The position numbers and the translations under genes are program-made. This document shows, one piece after another, positions 1 to 10,500 of a DNA stretch of 64,000 nt. A model generated the notes under the pieces. That model was given only the letters and a program-made list of their open reading frames with translations, had not been told where the DNA came from and made no database searches. Within the stretch, counting starts at the first letter, position 1. The number at the start of each line of letters is the position of its first letter. The stretch covers positions 1,194,790-1,258,789 of the forward strand of contig NZ_NESD01000001.1 of assembly GCF_003063545.1 (NCBI RefSeq). Reading direction: 5' to 3'. Source of the stretch: Limnohabitans sp. Jir61 (lineage in GTDB: Bacteria > Pseudomonadota > Gammaproteobacteria > Burkholderiales > Burkholderiaceae_C).

Positions 1-1310
1 AGCAAGACAAGATTGCGCATTTGCAAAAGTTCATTGCGCGCTTCAAGGCCAAGGCCAGCAAAGCCAAGCAAGCACAAAGCCGCGTCAAGGCTTTGGACCG
101 CATGGAAAAGATTGCGCCGTTGTTGGCCGATGCCGACTTCAGCTTCGAGTTCAAAGAACCTGCCAACTTACCCAACCCCATGCTGAGCATGCAAGGCGTG
201 AGCGTGGGCTACCCTGCCCCTGCCGACGCGCCTGCGGGCACGCCACCCACCGTCATCGTGCAAAACGTCAGCCGCTCGGTGTTGGCGGGTCAGCGCATTG
301 GCATCTTGGGTGCCAACGGCCAAGGTAAATCCACGCTGGTAAAAACCATTGCGCGTGATTTGCAAGCTATTGGCGGCGACATGACCGAAGGCAAGGGCCT
401 GAATATCGGCTACTTTGCGCAGCAAGAACTCGACGTGCTGCACCCCGCAGACAACCCGCTGCAGCACATGATTGACTTGTGCAAAAAGCTCACGGCCGAC
501 GGCAAGCTGGCAGGCCAAGCCACACGCGAGCAAGACTTGCGCAGCTTTTTGGGCCAGTTCAACTTTGGCGGCGACATGGTCAAGCAAGCCGTGGGCAGCA
601 TGAGCGGTGGCGAAAAAGCCCGCTTGGTGCTGTGCATGTTGGTGTGGCAACGCCCCAACCTCTTGCTGATGGACGAGCCTACCAACCACTTAGACTTGGC
701 CACCCGCGAAGCGCTGAGCATGGCGCTGAATGAGTTTGAAGGCACCGTGATGCTGGTCAGCCATGACCGTGCTTTGTTGCGTGCTGTGTGTGATGAGTTC
801 TGGATGGTGTCACGCGGTGGCGTAGAGCCGTTTGACGGCGACTTGGATGACTATCAGCGCTACCTACTGGAAGAAGGCAAACGCTTGCGTGCGGAGGCAG
901 TGGCTGCGGCCAATGCAGCGGCACTCAAACCTGCGGTGGCTGTGGCAGATGTGGCAGCTCCGGTTGTTCAAGCTGCAGCACCCGTGGTGAAAGCTACTGC
1001 GCCTGCAGCGAAGGCGGCTGCGCCTATTGCTTCGCGTGACCAACGCAAAGAAGACGCGCAGCTGCGCAAGGAGATCAACGAGAAAAAACGTCCGTTGAAA
1101 AAAGAGTTTGATAGCGTGGAAAAAAACATGGCCACGTTAGAGGCAGAAAAGACAGTGCTGCACGACAAACTCGCCACGCCCCTGCCCCCTGCTGAGATTG
1201 CCGAAGCAGGCAAACGCCTCAAAGTAGTGGAAGACGAGCTGGCCGAGCTAGAAGTGCGTTGGTTGGAACTGACCGAAGCGATGGATGCGATTGAAGCCGC
1301 AATGGCTTAA
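1..1310 (+). CDS. yheS: ABC-F ATPase, YheS-like, 3' part (5' end outside window)
   Basis: The reading frame is open from the first complete codon (position 3) and begins inside the ABC-F inter-domain linker (RFKAKASKAKQAQSR), so the first ATPase domain lies outside the window. The second ABC domain shows Walker A GANGQGKST, signature SGGEKARL, Walker B plus D-loop LLLMDEPTNHLD and the switch histidine VSHDR. It has no membrane segments, as expected for the cytosolic ABC-F family, which acts on ribosomes in translation rescue or antibiotic protection. After the ATPase comes an Ala/Val/Pro-rich low-complexity stretch (about 905-1025) and then a basic/acidic coiled coil typical of YheS and Uup C-termini. 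The linker sequence and NHLD context favour YheS over Uup or EttA. The gene is convergent with the HTTM-like gene. Confidence 0.88.
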   Translation, partial: QDKIAHLQKFIARFKAKASKAKQAQSRVKALDRMEKIAPLLADADFSFEFKEPANLPNPMLSMQGVSVGYPAPADAPAGTPPTVIVQNVSRSVLAGQRIGILGANGQGKSTLVKTIARDLQAIGGDMTEGKGLNIGYFAQQELDVLHPADNPLQHMIDLCKKLTADGKLAGQATREQDLRSFLGQFNFGGDMVKQAVGSMSGGEKARLVLCMLVWQRPNLLLMDEPTNHLDLATREALSMALNEFEGTVMLVSHDRALLRAVCDEFWMVSRGGVEPFDGDLDDYQRYLLEEGKRLRAEAVAAANAAALKPAVAVADVAAPVVQAAAPVVKATAPAAKAAAPIASRDQRKEDAQLRKEINEKKRPLKKEFDSVEKNMATLEAEKTVLHDKLATPLPPAEIAEAGKRLKVVEDELAELEVRWLELTEAMDAIEAAMA

Positions 1311-1328
1311 ATCGCTGGCTGATGTCGT

Positions 1329-2177
1329 TTAAACAAAGCGCGCACTGAACTGCGCGCTGCACCAAATAATGGCGGGGAACGCACACATCCACGCCCAGAA
1401 GAATCGGTTCAAGCCAAAGAACCAAAACACCAAGAAGTGAAACAGCGCCGCCACGGCGCAAAACACGGCGGCGAGTCGCGGGTCTAGCAAGCTGAAGGGA
1501 AACAAAATTTCCCACACGATGAAGCCCCACGAGCCCAGCATGGCTAACCATTTATTGCGCAGCGGATGCGTGGCAGACAGTGGCCCATAAATGGCCCCAT
1601 TCAAAAAGATGGTCATGGCCGAGCCATTGCGCCATTCAGGGCGTAGCAGCTTCACCGCCCCCGACATGAAGTACGAGGTGATGGCTTGAATGGCGATATA
1701 CCAAAAGCCTGCTTGCCAGCCCAGCTCTGCATTGCCAAACGCACCCACCACTTGCGAGATGAACAAGCCTGTGAGCACCACGAGCGTTAAGAAATCGCTG
1801 CCACCGTTGAACGCACCGCGCCAACGGATGAGGATGAGCAAGTTGCCCACAAACAAAAAGCCAATTAACGGCAACGATGCACCATGCACTGCCAACGCCG
1901 CAGCCGCACAGAGGCGCAACACCAAATGCAACTGATGCATGTGAGGCTTGAACAGCACGTCCAGCACAGCACGGATAGGCGCATTGGGAATATCAGCCCG
2001 CTGCAACTGCCAAGACCAAAACGCATCGTTGGCGGTGTACTTGCCCATGCGCAAGTATTCGAGCGTTTGAATGGTGAGGCTCCAAGCAAACACAAGCTCG
2101 GTGGCGCGAATCGCCATGAGCATGGGCGCTTCCACCCCCGCTTCTATCCAAGCTTGAATGAATGCGGCACTCAACAT
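1329..2177 (-). CDS. HTTM-like multi-pass membrane protein
   Basis: 282 residues with several hydrophobic helices spread along the chain (for example ATELVFAWSLTIQTLEYL, LIGFLFVGNLLILIRW, FLTLVVLTGLFISQVVG, AAVFCAVAALFHFLVFWFFG). The pattern resembles the HTTM (horizontally transferred transmembrane, vitamin-K-carboxylase-like) superfamily. That family call is made from overall appearance and not from a decisive motif; catalytic Lys residues of true carboxylases were not identified. The ATG start at 2177 overlaps the stop of the upstream gene by 7 bp, so the two are almost certainly co-transcribed and translationally coupled. An 8-bp GC-rich inverted repeat lies at the very 3' end. Inner-membrane location is expected; the substrate is unknown. 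Confidence 0.6.
   Translation of the reverse strand: MLSAAFIQAWIEAGVEAPMLMAIRATELVFAWSLTIQTLEYLRMGKYTANDAFWSWQLQRADIPNAPIRAVLDVLFKPHMHQLHLVLRLCAAAALAVHGASLPLIGFLFVGNLLILIRWRGAFNGGSDFLTLVVLTGLFISQVVGAFGNAELGWQAGFWYIAIQAITSYFMSGAVKLLRPEWRNGSAMTIFLNGAIYGPLSATHPLRNKWLAMLGSWGFIVWEILFPFSLLDPRLAAVFCAVAALFHFLVFWFFGLNRFFWAWMCAFPAIIWCSAQFSARFV
1337..1358 (-). terminator. Putative terminator at the 3' end of the HTTM-like gene
   Basis: AGCGCGCA (1337-1344) and TGCGCGCT (1351-1358) form a perfect 8-bp stem with a 6-nt loop. Read on the minus strand it is followed by TTTGTTT and lies within the last codons before the stop at 1329-1331. On the plus strand, after the ABC-F gene, there is no T-run, so it is best read as a minus-strand terminator. 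Confidence 0.45.
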
Positions 2178-2689
2178 GCGGCAGCCTCCACAGGCGAGGT
2201 CATCATCACTTGCGTGTCTACGTTCTCGGTGCGGCCATCCAAGACCATGCGCAGCTCAAACTGGCGGTGGGTGAAGTTCACATCGCGGGCGCGCAGCACT
2301 TGGTCGCACAGGCGCTGCATCATCTTGTAGCTCACCAGTCCGCGTGGATCGACGCCTTCTGGCAAATCGTGCAGGTCGGCCCAAAAGTGGTCCACCATGT
2401 TTTGTTGGCCTAGACCAATGTTGGTGTCGGGGTTGTGAACGAGATGACTCAAACGTCGCAGACGCCGTGGGTAAATCAAAACCCAATCTGACCATTGCAT
2501 CTCGCCCGAAGCCAGCTGCACGGCCGAGCGCGCATAGAGGTGAGGCACATAGCCCACCGCATGAAAGAACTTCCAATTCGGGAAAAACGCGCGCAGCAAG
2601 AACAGCCAAGGGCCCCTAATGATCGGGGTCTTGATGACAAGCGTGGCCGCCAGCACCAAAAAATACAAAACGAACAGGGCTTCTGTCAT
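2171..2689 (-). CDS. Conserved hypothetical protein with N-terminal membrane anchor, partner of the HTTM-like protein
   Basis: 172 residues. The N-terminus (LFVLYFLVLAATLVI) is one hydrophobic helix, then a basic patch and a soluble domain rich in Arg, His and Trp (YPRRLRRLSHLVHNPDTNIG). I do not recognise the family. It is the first gene of a two-gene operon: its TGA (2171-2173) overlaps the HTTM-like start. The coupling suggests the two proteins form one membrane system, but no catalytic motif is visible. The start at 2689 is the only good ATG preceding the hydrophobic segment. Confidence 0.65.
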   Translation of the reverse strand: MTEALFVLYFLVLAATLVIKTPIIRGPWLFLLRAFFPNWKFFHAVGYVPHLYARSAVQLASGEMQWSDWVLIYPRRLRRLSHLVHNPDTNIGLGQQNMVDHFWADLHDLPEGVDPRGLVSYKMMQRLCDQVLRARDVNFTHRQFELRMVLDGRTENVDTQVMMTSPVEAAAC

Positions 2690-2779
2690 AGCTATCTATT
2701 TTGCATGAAGGCGGTGACTCAAGTTTTACCAAGTTCGTGCCGATTCAAAGACTGTGATGTTCTTTTCTAGTCAACTGCC

Positions 2780-4540
2780 ATGAGCTTGCTTAAGCCTGCC
2801 AGCGGTTCTCCATTCCCGTACACACCACCAAGCCCAATTAACCCTGCGCTGGTGGGGCCTTACTGCGTCCAAAACATCAAGAGTTTCACGTCGCTTCAAA
2901 TTCAAAAAATTCCGGTCAGAGAATTAGTCAATTTCACCACTGATCAAATACAGGCCTTCACAACAACGCAAATTCCTTGGTTCTCGACGGATCAAATCAA
3001 AGCACTCACGGCGGAAAATTTCAACGCCATGACTAGCAAACAGATCAAAGCCATCAGCTTTGCGCAATGGAATCGAATTTCTCCCCAAGTCTTTGCTGGC
3101 ATCAGCAACCAGCAAATCTCTCTCATCTCGACCACAACCATTGGATCTATCAGCACAGAGCATGTCAGCGTATTAACCAAGCCACAAATTACGGCACTCA
3201 CGACCGATGAGATGGCTCATTTATTCGCGGATCAACTAAACGCATTTTCATCGTCGCAAGTCAAATCATTGACTGCCAAGCAGGTTGAGAAAATTAGTAC
3301 GGAACAAATCGGTAGTTTGTCCACTGAATTTGTTTCAGCACTTTCAGCATTACAAGTGAGAGCGCTCAGTACCGTGGCACTATCCGCCATGTCAACTGAG
3401 CAAATTCAGGCATTGGATGCAGAAGATGTGGCAAATCTCACCGCCTATCAAATCAAATCATTGAGCATTGAAACTGTCCAGTCATTTACAACCGGACAAA
3501 TCCAAGGATTAAACAAAGCCGACATCACTGAATTCAGCACGACACAAATTGCGAATTTAACGACGGATCAAATAGCCGCTATTCGGACCGACAGTCTGGC
3601 TGGCTTAACCAAGGCGCACTTAGACGCCTTGACGACTGATCAAATCGCCGCTTTGACAACAACGCAAATTGCAACCTTATCAAGTAACCAAATAAGAAAT
3701 TTAAGCACCGATGACGTTGTAGCTTTAGGAACATCGGGCATCAAGGCCTTGTCAAACGGTCAAATCACAGCACTCACTGCCAGCCAAATCGACCATATGA
3801 CGGATGAGCAAATTGCAACGATCAGCAGCAGCCAGTTCAATCGATTAGCAAACCATCAAATTCGCGAATTAACGGGTCATGTGATCGCAGCGCTGAGTAA
3901 CGATGTAGTTAAAAATTTAACCCAATCCCAAAGTCGTTTGTTCTCGCAAGAGCAAATAGCCTCGTTGACAACAACACAAGTTCAATCGCTGAGTCAACAA
4001 ACCATCAATCAACTCAGTCGTGCCCAGGTTTCAGCATTCACAACCGATCAACTCAATGCGTTTTCTGGGGCGCAGCTCCGTCAATTGAATCTCAACGCCG
4101 TGAAAGGTTTGACCGCAGAGCAGCTGGATTCAATGTCGAACACGCAGTTTTCTGCGCTCAATACGTCACAAATTAATGCATTTGGCGTGTCTCAAGTTGC
4201 GCATCTGGGTTCTGAGTTTGGACAATCACTCACCGCTGGCACTATCAACACACTGAATGCCAATATTTTGAATGCGATGGGATCTGATGCGATTCAGGCG
4301 ATCAACCAGACCGTGATCTCTGCAATGTCTGTAAAACAAGTCGCTTTGATCAATGCGACATTTGTTTCACGCATGCATGATGAACAATTTCAAACGCTGT
4401 CACCTGAACAAATCAGGTCAATATCGGTTCGCGCGTTAAGTGGACTGAGTTCTAGCCAATATGCCACGCTCACAACAACACAACAAGCAGCGTTCACCCC
4501 TAGCCAAATTCGAACCTTAAAAGCCAATGGTTTGATTTGA
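2780..4540 (+). CDS. Free-standing octapeptide-repeat protein (68 perfect octads)
   Basis: 586 residues: a Pro-rich head (1-35), 68 consecutive 8-residue repeats (36-579) and a 7-residue tail. The consensus is [LIMF]-[ST]-x-x-Q-[IVLF]-x-x, with Leu/Ile-type residues at positions 1 and 6 and Ser/Thr at position 2. There is not a single insertion or deletion over 544 residues, while codons vary freely, which indicates selection on the protein. An in-frame TAG lies 12 nt before the ATG, so no upstream signal peptide can be added, and none is visible at the N-terminus. No clear Shine-Dalgarno sequence is present. The gene is convergent with the giant exoprotein gene (16-bp gap). Related octads form part of the C-terminus of TpsA2. 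Function unknown. S/T-x-x-Q resembles a helix N-cap box, so a solenoid of very short helices is plausible (inference). Confidence 0.85.
   Translation: MSLLKPASGSPFPYTPPSPINPALVGPYCVQNIKSFTSLQIQKIPVRELVNFTTDQIQAFTTTQIPWFSTDQIKALTAENFNAMTSKQIKAISFAQWNRISPQVFAGISNQQISLISTTTIGSISTEHVSVLTKPQITALTTDEMAHLFADQLNAFSSSQVKSLTAKQVEKISTEQIGSLSTEFVSALSALQVRALSTVALSAMSTEQIQALDAEDVANLTAYQIKSLSIETVQSFTTGQIQGLNKADITEFSTTQIANLTTDQIAAIRTDSLAGLTKAHLDALTTDQIAALTTTQIATLSSNQIRNLSTDDVVALGTSGIKALSNGQITALTASQIDHMTDEQIATISSSQFNRLANHQIRELTGHVIAALSNDVVKNLTQSQSRLFSQEQIASLTTTQVQSLSQQTINQLSRAQVSAFTTDQLNAFSGAQLRQLNLNAVKGLTAEQLDSMSNTQFSALNTSQINAFGVSQVAHLGSEFGQSLTAGTINTLNANILNAMGSDAIQAINQTVISAMSVKQVALINATFVSRMHDEQFQTLSPEQIRSISVRALSGLSSSQYATLTTTQQAAFTPSQIRTLKANGLI
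2885..4516 (+). repeat. 68 tandem octapeptide-coding units (24 bp each)
   Basis: 1,632 bp = 68 x 24 bp with unbroken phase. Typical units are LTTDQIAA, LTTTQIAT and MTDEQIAT. The DNA copies are diverged (different codons for the same residues), so this is an old expansion and not a recent slippage product. Confidence 0.9.
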
Positions 4541-4555
4541 GGTTGCCCGATCTAG

Positions 4556-7500
4556 TTATTTACCGAAATTCTCCTGAATCACCATCAAGGTTTCCACGCC
4601 GCCAATACCCACCTTCAGTTGTAATGGGAAGGCGCCGGGCGGAATAGTCGTAGCCACAAACGTTTTGGTACCCGGCTCATAGCGTAACCACTCTGGCAGT
4701 GGCTTGCCATCGACTTGTGTCACTTTCACTTCTGTATTAGCAACAGCAGGCACATGCGACTCAATTGAGAACGAGAAGCTACGACCGGGTGTTGCCACTT
4801 CAGATGAGACAGCGACTGAGATCACGCCAGTTTGGTTACCAGAAGCGGGTCGTGCGACAGAAATTGAAATGGAGCCATCGCCATTTGTTGCAGCTGCTGC
4901 AGACGCGCTGACTGCGACAGAACCTAACAATGGCGCGCTCACTTTGGCGGGTTGGACCACAGATGTTTCGACACGTACCACCAAGGTACCAGCATTTACC
5001 GCATTCATCAACTGCGGATGGTTGATCATCACCACGCCACCTTTGTAGAGGATAGAGCCAGACCACTGATTTTTCGGATTGAACAAATCAATCTTGGCAT
5101 TGCCTGCATCAAAGTTTGAATTACCGCCTACTTTGATGGGGCCACTTTGAATGATGTCAAAGCCACCACTGTTCACATTCACTTTGGCGCCAAAAATGGA
5201 TGTGCCTAAGTCAATCTTGCCGTGGCTATTGAGTACGGTGTCACCCACAGTCTTTACTTCACCCAAGGTCAATGGACCTGCGCTAGTCAAACTCAAGGTA
5301 CCTGAGGTGTCCGCGGATACTGTTCCCACAAAGCTGTTAGCAGCATCGGTCAGCGTGACGTTGCCCGCGCTTGTGATGATGTTGCTTGTCCCACCCACGG
5401 TAAGCGGACCGACTTGCGTCACATCACCCGATGCCACGTTGGCCAACAAATTCCCCGTCACGGTGCTGGCGCCCAGTGTCAATGCTGTTGCCGTGTTCAG
5501 CGTGGCATTGATGGCATCCACCACCACGGGCTGCGCGAAGGTATTGGCTTGTGCCAAGATCACATCACCTTGCGCGGCAGTAAAGGTGCTTACACCTGCC
5601 ACATTCAATGGACCTGTTTGCGTGATGTTGCCTGTAGCCGCTGTCACCGCCAACGTGCCCGTGACAGCACTGTTGCCCAGTACCAACCCGTTGCTACCCA
5701 CCAATTCGACGCTGTTGGCTAGCAAACTGACTGCGCCACCAAACTGGTTGGGCACATTGGGCAAAGTCACGTTGCCTGTGCCTGCATTCAGCGTGCTGGT
5801 ACCTGCAACTCGCAAAGCAGAATTAGGTGATGTGCTTTGCACGATGTTACCACCTTGCGTTTGCACCAACAGACTACCGCCCACATTGGCAGAGCCCAAG
5901 TCCACCAGTTGACCTTGTGTTGCAGCAGTCAGATTGCCCGTTACCGTGGCCTGTCCAAATGACACCGTGCCTGCTGTACTACTCATATCCAAACTACCCG
6001 TGATATTGGCACCACCCAAGTTCATGTTGCCCAAGCTTTGCAAGGTTAAGTCACCGCCAGTGATAAAAGCCGTACCCAAGTCAATCGAACCACTCGGCGC
6101 GCGCAAGGTCATGGGGCCGCTGTTGGTCACACTGGCCAATTGCAAATTACCGCTGGTCGCCACCGAGGTCGACACACCTTGTAAGCCCAAAGTGCCGCCA
6201 AACGAGTTCAATACGTTATCCAGTGTGATGGTGCCTGAGCCTGCTGTGACCGCTGTGTTGCCCGTCACCACAAACTGTCCAGTTTGTGTCACGTTACCGT
6301 TGGCACTTTGCACAATCAGATTACCCGATACAGTGGTTGCGCCCATCGTCACTGCGCCGCCGCGGCTGTTAACCATCACATTACCAGAGGCTGTGATGCT
6401 ACTGCTGTTCAACGCTCCTTGCGTTTGCAAACTCACCGTACCCGCACTTTGCAAAGGTGCCAACGTCAAAGAGGTGTTGGTGATGACAGACACATTAGCC
6501 CAAGAACCTCCGTTGATTTGGTTGAGCGTCAGCACGCCTGAGAATGTATTGTTTGCACTCGTCAGCGCAGCCACTTGTAAGGCACCCGTGTCAGCAGTGA
6601 AGGTGGTTGTACCGCCCACATTCAAATTGCTGCCAGCCAATTGCGACACGCCACCAGCCTTCGTTGTGATGTGCAAATTGCCACCGACATCAATCGGTGC
6701 CAACACCTGAGTTGAGTTGCTCTGCAAATCTAGGTTGTAAGAAGCCGCTGCATCTGAAATATGGGTGAAGTGAAGGGTGTTAAGCGACGAAGTCAAGCTC
6801 GTATCGGCACCCAACGTGATGGCGGCGGCATAGGTTTGCCCCTGCGTGGTAGACACAACGCCGCCTGAATGCGTCGATGCGCCAGTCACAGAAAGGCTTC
6901 GCACGTTGACCGCACCCGCTAAGTCGGTCATGCCACTGGTATCCACCGTCAAGTCAAAACCACCATCAATAGCGCGGGCAAAGTGAATGGCTGCACCCAT
7001 GCTGCTTGTCAGTGTCGTGTTAGCCCCTAAAGTCATGGCATCGTCGTAGCGTTGCGCACCCGTGGTGGTTACTGCGTTGCCGTTCATCAACACATGGCCA
7101 CCCGCGTTGGTATGCAAACTACTCAAGCCACTCACAATGCCATCAAATCGTGTGTTGCCGATGGTGTTGATGATCAAGTCGTAAGCACCACCCAGGGTGC
7201 TAGCAAACACAATATCACCTGCATTTGTGCTGTCGAGTGTGGTGTGCGCACCCAAGCTCACGGCACCACTGTAGCTCTGGCCTAATGTGGTGCTGATGCT
7301 GCCACCATTGAGGTTGGTGTTACCCACCAAATGCAAATAGCCAGCGCCACTGACCGAATCGTCAAAGGTCACAGTCGTTGCGGTCAATGTGGTGTTACCC
7401 AACATATTGACCTTGTCGTGGTAAGTCTGTCCGCGCGTGGCCTGAACAGTCGTGCCATTGATTTCTAATTTGCCGCCCCCGCTGACTGTGATGTCGCGCA

Positions 7501-10500
7501 ACGTACTACCCACTGCTACACCCACAGCGCCATTCCATCGGGTTACTCCACTACTGACAATCGTCAAGTCCCGGGTACCGTTCAAGGTAGAACCAAACGT
7601 TAAATCAACACCTGAAAAAATAGCATCGCCTATCCAACTCACAGCACCGCTGTAGTTTTGTGAATGCCCAAATGTGTTGGTAGCTGAAGACGCTCGGATG
7701 AAGGGGGCCAGAACGGAAAAATCTGCATCGCCCATCACCTCGCCGTCAAAGGTAACTTGAGATGCAGTGAGGATGGTAGAAACATCTAAATTCACGCGAC
7801 CGCCATATGTTTGGGAGTGCGAATGTGTATTCACAACTCCTCCCATGAGGAACGACTCAGCCTGCAGATTTAAATCATGGTCGCCATCCACGGCACCCAT
7901 GAAATAAATCTGAGAACCCGTCAGCGTGGCATTTTGTCCAAACGCAAAATTATTGACATAAGTTTGTCTATGCGTCCCTGTGTTTAGGGTTGCACCGCCA
8001 AATGTCATGTCACCTATCACGTAGAGTTCATGATCTCCACTGACATTTCCAGCGATGGTCACACTTGATCCCGTCAGTGCAGTGTCCGCTCCCAAAGTCA
8101 ATGTACCGTTGTAACTCTGGGCATGATTCACAGTATTCACATTGCTGGCATTAATGACCGTATTACCTTCAATGTGAAGTGAGTAATCTCCGCCAAGTCC
8201 ATTACCGATCGTCACTGTAGTGGCTGTCAGCGTTGTGTTGTCACCCAATGTAATCATGCCACTGTAGTTTTGCGATTTGCCTGAAGTCGTGACCATACGT
8301 CCATTGATAAAGGCATCACCAACAATGTTTAAATCATGCGGACCACTCACCACATCTGCAAAAGTCACTTGAGACGCCGTCAATGTCGTGTCCGCGCCTA
8401 AGGTCACAGTACCGCTGTAGTTTTGAATGGCGCCTGTTGTCGTGATTTGGCTTGCATTGATGATGGCATTGCCCACCACGCTCAAACCACTACTGCTTGT
8501 GACATTTCCACCCAAGCTCACCGTTGAACCGGTCAATGTTGTGTCTTGACCCAACGTGACTGCGCCGCTATAGCTTTGTGCTTTGCCTGTGGTCGTCACA
8601 CTGCCGCCATTGATTGCGGTGTTACCCAACACGCTCAGGCTATGTGCGCCACTCACCAGATCTGCAAACGTCACTTGAGACGCCGTCAATGTCGTGTCCG
8701 CGCCTAAGGTCACAGTACCGCTGTAGTTTTGATTGGCGCCTGTTGTCGTGACTTGGCTTGCATTGATGATGGCATTGCCCACCACGCTCAAACCACTACT
8801 GCTTGTGACATTTCCACCCAAGCTCACCGTTGAACCGGTCAGTGTGGTGGCCTGGCCCAACGCCACCGTACCGCTGTAGGTTTGTGCAAACCCTGTGGTC
8901 GTCACACTGCCGCCGTTGATTGCGGTGTTACCCAACACGCTCAGGCTATGTGCGCCACTCACCACATCTGCAAAAGTCACTTGAGACGCCGTCAATGTCG
9001 TGTCTGCACCCAAGGTCAAAACTTCACCATAAATCTGTGCACCTGTCGTGATCACAGTTGCACCGTTGATCTCCACCGTGCCATTGGCATTGGTTTGCAG
9101 GCTTGTCACTTGTACTGGTGCAGAGAAGCGTGTGATGCCACCGCTGTTCACCGTCACATCGCTGATGAATCCATTGCTGCCACCTAACGCACCTCCGAAT
9201 ATCACATTGCCTGCACCTGAGTCCACCGTCAGTGTGCGTGGGCTTGTCGCGCCCTGTACGGTTGAACCAAAACTCACACCTACACCTGTCAATGTCGTGT
9301 TCTGACCCAACGTGACTGCGCCGCTATAGCTTTGTGCTTTGCCTGTGGTCGTCACACTGCCGCCATTGATTGCGGTATTACCCAACACACTCAGGCTATA
9401 TGGGCCACTCACCACATCTGCAAACGTCACTTGAGATGCCGTCAATGTCGTGTCTGCACCCAAGGTCAAAACTTCCCCATAAATCTGTGTACCTGTCGTG
9501 ATCACAGTTGCACCGTTGATCTCCACCGTGCCATTGGCATTGGTTTGCAGGCTTGTCACTTGTACTGGTGCAGAGAAGCGTGTGATGCCACCGCTGTTCA
9601 CCGTCACATCGCTGATGAATCCATTGCTGCCACCTAACGCACCTCCGAATATCACATTGCCTTCACCTGAGTCCACCGTCAGTGTGCGTGGGCTTGTCGT
9701 GCCCTGTACGGTTGAACCAAAACTCACACCTACACCTGTCAATGTCGTGTCTTGACCCAAGGTGACTGCGCCGCTATAGCTTTGTGCTTTGCCTGTGGTC
9801 GTCACACTGCCGCCATTGATTGCGGTGTTACCCAACACGCTCAGGCTATGTGCGCCACTCACCACATCTGCAAACGTCACTTGGGATGCCGTCAATGTCG
9901 TGTCTGCGCCTAAGGTCACAGTGCCGCTGTAGTTTTGATTGGCGCCTGTTGTCGTGACTTGGCTTGCATTGATGATGGCATTGCCCACCACGCTCAAACC
10001 ACTACTGCTTGTGACATTTCCACTTAAGGTCACCGTTGAACCGGTCAATGTCGTGTCTTGACCCAACGTGACTGCACCGCTATAGCTTTGTGCAAACCCT
10101 GGGGTCGTCACACTGCCGCCATTGATTGCACTGTTACCTGTCACGCTGAAAGCATAATTTCCAGAGACAGGTGCATTCAATGTCAACAATGAAGCGCTCA
10201 CCGAGCTTGTACCGCTCAAGCCAATCGGGTGTCCTGTATTGCCTAACGTGATAGATCCACTGCTTACGAGGTTGCCTGATAAATCAATACCAATAGGCGC
10301 CATGGCTGTCATGCCACCTGTAAACGCGAAGTTGTCGCCGCCATTGCCCAAGGTCAGCACACCTGTGTTGTTGAAAATACTCGAAGCCGTAAATGCATTA
10401 CTGGCGCCGGTCATGCTCACGCTGTAGGGTTTTGCATATGTGATCAAAGACGCTGTTTGCAAATTACCAACAAATGAATAACTTGCGGCATTGGTCAATG

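Larger units (their letters stand above)
6740..10150 (-). repeat. About 19 copies of a ~50-residue beta-helix repeat in TpsA1
   Basis: Units follow the pattern QxYSGxVTLGxDTTLT...VTF...VSG..SLxVxGNTxINGGxVTTTG. Three to five units are longer (75-100 residues). N-terminal units (higher coordinates) are nearly identical to one another at DNA level and become more diverged towards the C-terminus. They are expected to form coils of a right-handed beta-helix. Confidence 0.85.

Noticed and set aside
4704-6710. Long plus-strand frames (114-258 codons) opposite the 3' end of tpsA1
   Set aside because: Shadow frames caused by the biased composition of the repeats; translated products are Pro/Val/Ala-rich without domain features.
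8388-10050. Regularly repeated blocks that could suggest a CRISPR array
   Set aside because: The repeats are long, in frame and encode protein repeats within tpsA1; there are no short identical repeats with unique spacers and no cas genes.
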